Origin: Aphelidium insulamus
Lineage: Eukaryota; Aphelidiomycota; Aphelidea; Aphelidiaceae
Length of the DNA: 64,000 nt
Direction of reading: 5' to 3'
NCBI GenBank assembly: GCA_036784855.1
Contig: JAZDSV010000008.1
Coordinates: 124,001-188,000 of the forward strand
The notes below the pieces were generated by a model. That model ran no database searches. It saw nothing but the letters and a program-made list of their open reading frames with translations, and was not told the origin of the DNA. The translations under genes were made by a program, and so were the position numbers. The first letter of the stretch is position 1; each line of letters begins with the position of its first letter. Of the stretch, positions 56,543-64,000 are shown in pieces.

Positions 56543-57264
56543 ATGCACAACACACTAAAATCTACAATGTGGAATATGATGCTGCTCGCTGTGGGCTTAT
56601 TTGCAGGCAGCGCTGTTGCGGATGACACAACCGCGCTATCTGGCTGGACAGACTTTTTCCCCAATAAAATGTCGGACGACCCAGCGGTTCAAGCGACACA
56701 GATACAGCAGGTATATGGTGGCTATTGTGAAGATGGCGGTTACATCGTCCGTATACGTGCTCTATACAAAGTTGGATCACCATTCATCTATGCGTATGGG
56801 TTCTCGTGCAATTACAGGCCAAAGGATTTCATCTGGACACTGCCGAGACCGAATTTGATGTCAACCAATAACTCGCTGCCCGTCCAATTTCGTGACACCA
56901 GCCAGTATTTCGAAGGATATATCGGTGGGGGTAGTTTAACCGGATCTATTGACTTTGACTTTGGTGCCGATAATGGTATTCGACATTGGAATCTGTGGAA
57001 GGGGTCTGGAAGGGGTCTGATGATAGTGGCACCGAGTATGTCACAATTATTGCGGCATTTTACCTGGATGAGGAATCATCAGGGATGATCTGCGGAGTTC
57101 CTGACTGTTCTACTTCTCCAATGACGGACCAAAAATATATGCAGCGTTACGATTTTAGTACCGACTTTGCTGGACAAAACATCAAGATAGTTGGAATCCA
57201 ATGTTGGTTGGCGGACGGCGCCGGATGCACTAGCGTTCGTTTCAAGCGCGAGAACTTTGTTTGA
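56543..57264 (+). pseudogene. Secreted family member, copy 4, with a frameshifting 11-bp duplication
   Basis: The first frame (signal peptide MWNMMLLAVGLFAGSAVA starting near 56570) has LSGWTDFFPN, YGGYCEDGGY, FIYAYGFSCN, a FIWTLP segment and RHWNLW, then ends at about 57086. The family's C-terminal motifs (IVGIQC, CTSVRFKREN) lie in another frame ending at 57264. At 57000 the string AAGGGGTCTGG is followed by AAGGGGTCTGA. This tandem duplication of 11 bases explains the shift. Either the gene is newly broken or the assembly is wrong here. It is on the plus strand, unlike the other copies, and shares the cysteine positions. Confidence 0.75.
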
Positions 57265-57391
57265 GACCAGAATAGAGTACCGTGCAGCGTATAGTTCAAA
57301 TTTGCCGAAGCATATTTTTGTGCCGATTTAATGCTGGCAGGGTAAATACAAATATCTAGCAAGATACGTAGTTGCACACGAAAAGGTTCAT

Positions 57392-60328
57392 CTATTGCCA
57401 ACCACATATCCTCGTGTGGGCCATCATGTAAATTGTCACTGCAAGGGAATATACGTCGGCAGCGCACGATAGTCTTGTTGGCGGGTCTCGCAACTTTAAT
57501 CGAATCTTTGTACTACTTCAGGCGCGCCATAGATAAGTGAGACTCCCCGCACGTTTGCTGCTTGGAACGCATGGACTGAATGCACGTTCTTGCCAAACAT
57601 TTGGGCTATGCCAAAATCGGTCAACACGCAATAGAGCCCTCGTTCATCCTGGTCTACGAGGATGTTTTCGCATTTGATGTCATAGTGGGCAATGTCACGA
57701 CTGTGGACGTGCGACAGTCCTCGTGCGATATCGCTACAGAATGACAAAAGAATCTGCTTGTTCTTGGTTTTGCCGGCGTTAATAAACGTTGTCAGCGATC
57801 CGAGTGGGTAAAATTTCATAATCATGGCCACCGGGGCTTCACACCAACCAAGTAGCTTGACAATGTTGCGGTGCCGGCCCAGGAGATGCATCACGGCTAC
57901 CTCCTGATCAAAGGCGCGAGACACCGATTCCAGCATTGTATCCCTACTCTGCGATACAATCTTCACCACAATGGTAGAATCGGCTTTCGGTGTCCCGTTA
58001 TCGAGTGATTCTCCGATATATATCTCTCCACCTCCGCCTTTGGCCAACTTCTTGTTGAATATAAAATCGGATCCATATTGGAGTTGCAGATATCCAGGCA
58101 TTGCGATCTCAGTGTGCCCCGCAGTCATGGTTGTTGTGCCAGACATTGCGGTCATTTCCACCGTCGTGGAATCGTGATGCAGAAATGTTTCGCTGCTAGC
58201 GGCCTTCATCGCACGCAAAGTGGTCCTTCGGCGCACCAGATAATAGGCCACTACTGCGCACAGACACAATATAGCTGCTACTGCGCCAATAGCATAGAAC
58301 AACGCTGCGTTTCCATAGTTCACTTCAGCGGCTGAAGTTCCAAGAGCACCATTGGTAGCTGCTGTGTCATCGGAGCTGATGTTATCTAGCGTTTCGACAA
58401 CTCGATCATAGCTGTAACCCGAGCCATCAGGGTTTAAAGTCGGTGACGGGTTCAGTGAGCTTATTATGAGCATATACGACGTGGAGGAAGTGGAACCTTT
58501 TCCGGCAAATGATACTAAATTCGATGTTGCCGTGGTAATGCTTGTACTTTTTGCTGTTGATGTCAGAGTTGATGAGGCTGGCAATGACACGGCGGTAAAA
58601 GCAGTGGTGCTTCTAGCAGGCGAGTTCAAAGTCGCAATGCTGTTCGATGCAGTCAACGTTCTGATACTGGTAGCTGTGGATAGTGTCAATGATGACGGCA
58701 GGAAGGCGGAATTCGCCGCAACCACTGACGGCGATGTCGACGCCGACACGAGGCTGATACTTGTGGATGTCATGAATGACGAAGATACAAAAGCGGAACT
58801 TGTTGCGATCATCGATGTTGATACCGAAATTGAGGTTGATATTGTTGTCATTGCGTCCAAGTTGTTCAAGTCAAACTGCCACAGCTCATTGGTAAAGCTA
58901 TTATTAGCGAAACATTGCCCTCCAAAAATTAAAACTGTTGACGAGCCATCGATTAGTTGCGCCGTGAGTCTGCTTCGTGGAGGAACCAGAGCCGAACCCA
59001 GCAAGGCCCATTGGCTCGCGATAACATCAAATAACCAAATCTGGTCCATGTGGCTGCCATTGAAGCCGCCAAATACGGCCACCAGGGACAATGCAGGTAT
59101 CATCGCCGTGCCAGCTACTGACATGCCTCCTGGTGAATTAAGGGACGAAAAAGATCCTTGAGGCGAGGATGTCACTTGAGCTGTCGCATTTTTGGCGCCA
59201 GATAACCACGACCATTGCGAGGAGGTAAGGTTGAAGCTCCACAGATCACTCAACGAAACTTGAATTGTCAGCACAATATTAAAAAGCTCTTCTCGTACTT
59301 GGCGCAAGTGAGTCGCCATAGCCATCGCCATTCAGCACATAAAGCGCGTTATTTCCGCCAAACAGCATGTTGTGATACATTCGTCCTCCTGGGTAATTGT
59401 ACTGACTAGGTGTACCTTTGGCACCATAGTTTCCGTACTGCGCAAAGGAAACATTTCCCGAAATCCAACTCCATTGACTGTTGACGATATTGAACCGCCA
59501 AAGATCGTTGAGTCGCACTACAAGTTGTAGTTACCTGCACCCCTTAGGGCTAAATCATCATCAACGTACCCACAATCTGTGATGGATATAGATAGCCGTT
59601 CCCACCAAACATATAAATGTAATCATCGGCAGAGTTGCTGCACAGCGCTGTGGCGTAGCGACCAGACGGAGTAAGCGACGGAGATTCCACGCCGACACCG
59701 CCGCCTATGGTTGCAGAGGTACCGCTTCCTTTGAGCCATGTCCACCAGCCAGTTGCAAAATTGTAGCTGTACAAGGAATTGATTATTTTAATCGCTGAAC
59801 TGAAGTCAGATATCCGACAGTAAACATTCGGCGACTTACAGCCGTCGGGATACAGTAGTGACCCGCCGAATAAAAATAGTCTGGAATCATTACGATCAGT
59901 GACACACGCCATCTGTACCAATACTCCGGGCCATGTGGACACAGATGGGGTCCCCATCGTCCCGGTGCTCACATTTCGCTCGTCTATCAGACTCCACAGG
60001 CTTGATGAGAGGTCAAAAGACCAAAAATCTCCGGTCTTCTGATCTGCAACATAAAACTTAAGTACAGACACAAACGTGTGAACCTACTGTAACTATTTTT
60101 CATAGTTGAACCGCCATATAGGTACAGTGTATCTCCCGTGGTAGGTAAATTTGCAATTGCGGTGCAATGATTTGAGCGAGCACCAGGGGAACGGTTCGTG
60201 TTGGGCGGACCATAAATAGTTGACATATCGACGGTTGTAGATCCACTCAGAAGGTTTGCAGTATAGTTAAAAGTAGCCGCGCACACTGCTGGCGCGAAAA
60301 CAGCTGCGATGAGCAAGAGTGGGACCAT
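57392..60328 (-). CDS. Receptor-like kinase B: kelch ectodomain, TM, truncated kinase
   Basis: Exons at about 60328-60080, 60050-59570, 59518-59295 and 59255-57392. A signal peptide (MVPLLLIAAVFAPAVCAA) precedes at least five kelch-type repeats, marked by GG doublets with a later Tyr and Trp (for example LYLYGGST, LFLFGGSLLYPDG, DDYIYMFGGNGY, LYVLNGDGY, LVAVFGGFNGS). A long Ser/Thr-rich stalk (58950-58450) leads to one transmembrane helix near 58300 and the juxtamembrane motif TEIAMPGYLQLQYG. The kinase domain has AKGGGGEIYIG, a VVKIV lysine, the catalytic loop HYDIKCEN, TDFGIAQ and GAPE. A one-base loss near 57505 gives an early stop (57496); the shifted frame continues with AADVYSLAVTIYMM and ends at 57392. 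It resembles the next gene throughout. Confidence 0.8.
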
Positions 60329-60389
60329 GAGTGTTTAAAGGAAGGACAATCCTATTTATAGGATAATATATATTTCGAAGCTAGCCGGA

Positions 60390-63237
60390 CTACCAACCAG
60401 AGACACCATTGTTGACAAGCTCAAACAGTGTTATTGCCATAGAGTACACATCGCTAGCAAGCACCTGTGACGTTGCAGGTGCTCGTGTTCCTAATCGATA
60501 TCGCATTAGAACTTCGGGTGCGCCGTACATCACCGACACGCCTCTCAGATTCTGTACTCGAAATGCGTGGACTGAATTGGCTAGCTTGCCGTGCACCTGC
60601 GCAATCCCGAAGTCGGTCAACACGCAAAACTTTCCATCTTCATCTTGATCAATGAGGATATTGTCGGGTTTGATGTCATAATGAGCAATGCTATGGTTGT
60701 GCGTAAACAGGAGTCCACGAGAAATATCCAGCGTATAGGATAGTATTAGCCGCTTAGATCGTACTTCACCAGTATCGATAAAGTGTCGCAGGGATCCAAG
60801 AGTGTAGTGCTTCATCACCAATGCCACTGGCTCATTGCACCAACCAAATATGACGGCGATATTTCGATGCCTTCCGAGCAGGTGCATAATTGCCACTTCT
60901 TGATCGAATCCGCGAGAACTCGATGCACTCATACCCACACGTGTCTCTGCTATGAACTTAATAATCGTTGGCATGCGAACCTGTCCGTTTGATCTGTCTA
61001 ATAGGTCGCCGACAAATATTTGTCCCCCGCCACCATGCGCCGACTTACGGCCGCAGACAAAGTCCAGTCCGTATTCCAGCTGCAAAAACCCCGGAATCGC
61101 GATTTCGGTGTGGCCTGCCGTCATTGTTGTCACCCGGCTAGTAGTTGTCATTTCCATCGTGGTCGACAGAGAGCGTATAAGCGTGTTGTGGCTTTCGCTC
61201 TCGGGTAACTTTTGTGTTCGATTTCGCTTTCGGCAACGATAGACGACAATTGTCACAAGCAGCAAAAGTGCCGCTGCGGCACCAATTGCCCCAAAAAGGT
61301 AGAAAACTTCAAAGTTTCCGGACTGAAATACACCATCGCTACTCTGCCGAGACTCATTTGTGGCGGAAACTTGAGTATGATCAATCAAGTCAGATATTCG
61401 ATCAAGTCCGCCCGCACTTGTAGATGCTGATTCCGTTTCCACAGTCTTTGCATTGCTATCAGATGAAGCTTCAGCTGAAAATGCAGATGATTCATCAGTA
61501 CTCTCCGTAGTTTGTATCGTAGATGATGCATAGGTGAACGCAACAGGGGCCGACATTAATGCAGAAGTGCTGCCGCCAGTAATGCTGCCTGATGCCGATG
61601 ATTTGTAGGGCATGAGTGTGATTGCAGTCGCCGATGCCACACTATTAGTTGACAACAGTCCACCGGTGGCTAGTACAAGACTTGTAAAAATCGTCGACGA
61701 ACTTGATGAACGAAAAGTCGCTGAAGTCGTTGTTTGTGTAGATGATGCGCTTGCAGGCAAACTTGATATATCCAGTTTCCAAACCTGATTTGTGGAATTG
61801 TACACGTTAAACGAACCCATGGAGATCAGCATGCTTGTGCCAGACGTAGACAAAACAGCGTCGTGATCTCCGCGTGATGGGCTAATCATTGAGCCAATGC
61901 TTGTCCATTGCTTCAAATTGGTGTTGTACATCCAAACGGCGTTATTGGGGAGGCCACCATACCCGCCGCCGTACAAAACCATACAAGATATGTTTGGCAT
62001 AAATACAAAGCTTCCAGTGGTAACCGCTCCAGGACTGCTGAATAGAGAAAACGTTCCGAGTGCTGATGCAACATATGGAGTATCCGTAATCAAATTCCCT
62101 GAATCCCAAGACCACAAATTAGATGTCAGATTAAAGCGCCATAGTTCATTTAATGATTCTAGAGTTATTAGCGCTATACTTCCTAAAATGACAAGTCGCT
62201 TACTTGATGTCAATAAAGTATCGTATCCGAATCCATTGAGCACAAACAGATCCACATTAAAGACTAAAGAATGGCTAAAACGACTTCCAGGACGATTTCC
62301 TGCAGCGGCAATACCCTTATTTCCGTATACCCCGGTTTGCACCGCACTTATATTCCCAGCGAGCAGGCTCCAGTATCCAGATGAAATGTTGAAACGCCAA
62401 AGATCGTTTAGCAGAACTAGGATCAATGAAATATAGAAGTATATACATAATGTGCCAATCGCAGTGAACTTGCCTAGTGACCTTGAAAGAGTATAGGCAC
62501 TGCCTCCAAACATGAATATTGAGTTGTCCACGGTGCTAGCACAAAGAGACGTTTGCACTCGTCCAGATGGCGAATTCGACGGATGCTCGACGCCGTAACC
62601 ATAGCTGATTGCCGTATAATTCTTTGTTCCCTGCAACCAAGTCCACAACATCGAGGTGAAGTTGTAGCGAAACAAATCGTTGGTGTAGTCGAACGGACTC
62701 AACGCACCAGTCAGAATCACTCGGCCCCCAAAGACATAAAAGTTGGAATTGCTGTCCATCACACAGCTCCCACTACCAACTTCACCAGGCCAAGTGAGCG
62801 CCGAAGGCACCCGCATGCTCGTCTTGTTGACAGCTCGCTCACCTATTAGCGACCACAGCTGGGTCAGGGTATCGTATTCCCAGAAATCCCCCACAGTTAT
62901 CGATACTGCAGCAAGTGTTGAACATATCAGCGGCACAATGAACAAATGAGTTATGTGTATACATACTGCCATTTTTGTATGCATAACCGCCGTATATGTA
63001 AATTTTGTCGCCATTAAGTCCATTAGATAGTGTCGCGCTGCAGTGAGAGGTGCGTGCACCCGGAGCTCGATCGCCGGCTGCTGGTCCGTATACGTTTGAT
63101 AGATTAGGGATATAGGATCCCGTGACCAGCTTGGTCGTGATGTTGAATGGACCTACTAACACACACTGCACCGTCACCAGCACGTAGGAACACACGACAA
63201 AGGCTGTCAGCAGAAACATCTTTACCAAAAGGGGCAA
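60390..63237 (-). CDS. Receptor-like kinase A: kelch ectodomain, TM, truncated kinase
   Basis: The start at 63237 gives a signal peptide (MPLLVKMFLLTAFVVCSYVL). Intron 1 lies at about 62975-62905. Two further introns, 62473-62417 (GC-AG, 57 bases) and 62203-62159 (45 bases), are multiples of three without stops, so the unspliced frame looks continuous. The ectodomain has kelch repeats (DKIYIYGGYA, SNFYVFGGRV, NSIFMFGGSAY, CMVLYGGGYGG). It is followed by a Ser/Thr-rich stalk, a transmembrane helix near 61280 and a basic stop-transfer sequence (YRCRKRNRTQK). The juxtamembrane motif TEIAIPGFLQLEYG leads into a kinase with the catalytic loop HYDIKPDN, TDFGIAQ and GAPE. It ends at NNGVSGW, 61 bases before the next gene's start codon, so there is no space for a C-lobe exon. 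Confidence 0.85.
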
Positions 63238-63610
63238 AAGTTGACTGTTTATGTAAAAAGTTCCGATGTGCTAAATATAGATTGCATCCCTCGTTTAAAC
63301 TATCAAAGAAACTCTGGTTCAGTCCAACGAGACTGACGACCTTGAGTGCTCTGTTATTGAGAGTCTCCGGTTAGGACTCTCGTGATCTTCAAGCAGAGTG
63401 AGTGCAAGCCTAAGTCTTATTAAGATGAGGAAGCAGTGCGGGTGCTTCAGTCACTAATGCTCAAAGCGTCGCTAGGCAACTAGCTAAACAAAGGCGCAAC
63501 CTATGCGGCCTTTGACAGTATGGAATGGGGGGCGATGGAAAAAAGGCGCAAATCAGACTGCGCCACTTTCTGATTCTCGCTCTTCCCTCTCCCTTCCGGC
63601 AATATTCACC
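63238..63610. other. Intergenic gap
   Basis: About 370 bases between divergent genes; both promoters should lie here. No gene was seen. The sequence CTCTTCCCTCTCCC upstream of the last gene is a pyrimidine-rich leader. Confidence 0.5.
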
Positions 63611-64000
63611 ATGAAGGCAGTCACGCTTGTAGCAGCTGCGTCTATCGTGCTCATGTGCGCTTTGCTGGTTTTACCGACGCGTGCATGGCGCTATGATGAC
63701 CTCGGAATGGTGGGATTGAAGACGCTGAGCTCGTTGGGCTCTTACAGCCTGTTCCAATGGGGCTTGATGAAGTGGCGTTGCAGACGCTTTAAAACGAGTA
63801 GCGATTGCCACAATTCGCCTGGCTGCATATGGGACACGCATCTGGTGGACAAAAGCAAGTTTGTATCCGAGTGTGTGCCGATGCCGTTCGAGGTGGAGCT
63901 CTTGGTGCGCAATTTCAAGTGCGCATCGTTGTATTTTTACCGCGGGAAAGATTGTAGCGGCATACCCGCATGCAAGCTGGTTCGCCGTCGTGGCGAGAAA
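63611..64000 (+). CDS. Secreted cysteine-containing protein, cut by window edge
   Basis: An open frame of 130 codons from an ATG at 63611 runs off the end. It starts with a signal peptide (MKAVTLVAAASIVLMCALLV) with likely cleavage after TRA. The mature part has Cys at regular distances (WRCRRFKTSSDC, SPGCIWD, SECVPMP, FKCASLY, KDCSGIPAC), which suggests disulfides. No membrane helix follows the signal. I do not recognise the family. Introns may follow beyond the window. Confidence 0.65.
   Translation, partial: MKAVTLVAAASIVLMCALLVLPTRAWRYDDLGMVGLKTLSSLGSYSLFQWGLMKWRCRRFKTSSDCHNSPGCIWDTHLVDKSKFVSECVPMPFEVELLVRNFKCASLYFYRGKDCSGIPACKLVRRRGEK

Noticed and set aside
1-64000. tRNA, rRNA or other RNA genes
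   Set aside because: No cloverleaf-like T-arm motif or rRNA-like stretch could be supported by eye in the intergenic regions. A covariance-model scan would be needed to exclude them.

Overview
This window is nuclear DNA from a eukaryotic microbe. Nearly all genes are broken by short spliceosomal introns, mostly 40-60 bases, with GT-AG and some GC-AG borders. Genes sit close together on both strands. An IFT46 homologue implies a cell that builds a flagellum. Lumazine synthase and PDX1 (vitamin B2 and B6 synthesis) argue against an ordinary animal. Secreted proteins and receptor-like kinases are abundant. A zoosporic protist or early-diverging fungus-like lineage fits, but I cannot name the organism or clade from sequence alone. 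Some coding regions carry single-base shifts that could be real mutations or assembly errors.

Layout. 1-3250: left-truncated Ty3/gypsy-type element (gag, pol) on the minus strand. 3398-6853: decayed MULE/MuDR-type transposase, split by an 875-bp element (5391-6265) with identical 153-bp terminal direct repeats and a 5-bp target duplication. 7190-8075: AT-rich, no gene. 8076-10663: a dienelactone-hydrolase-like enzyme and DDI1. 11272-22174: two tandem receptor kinases with cysteine-rich GCC2/GCC3-like ectodomains. 22269-31860: Na+/H+ exchanger, RNA polymerase III second-largest subunit, and an ABCG-type half transporter with abnormal ATP-site residues. 32125-34930: a tandemly duplicated secreted-protein family that carried a piece of the ABC gene with it. 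35160-39187: NEDD1, a secreted repeat protein, lumazine synthase. 39794-45447: another member of the secreted family and a large protein with a repeated compound zinc motif. 45525-50132: dolichyldiphosphatase, an unknown low-complexity protein, and an RRM protein with KRDDY repeats. 50381-56293: IFT46 and RPP14 head to head, RHEB, WDR61/SKI8, PDX1. 56543-57264: a frameshifted member of the secreted family. 57392-63237: two tandem kelch-repeat receptor kinases. 63611-64000: start of a further secreted cysteine-containing protein, cut by the window edge.

The most unusual content is the receptor and secreted-protein complement. Four receptor kinases with two unrelated ectodomains share one juxtamembrane-plus-kinase module. 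All four stop just after the segment that should be helix alphaF of the kinase domain, and spacing to neighbouring genes leaves little room for missing exons. A five-locus family of small secreted proteins, not recognised by me, lies interspersed with housekeeping genes and shows recent duplication and decay. Together these look like a fast-evolving cell-surface and secretome layer inside an otherwise conventional, compact eukaryotic gene landscape.
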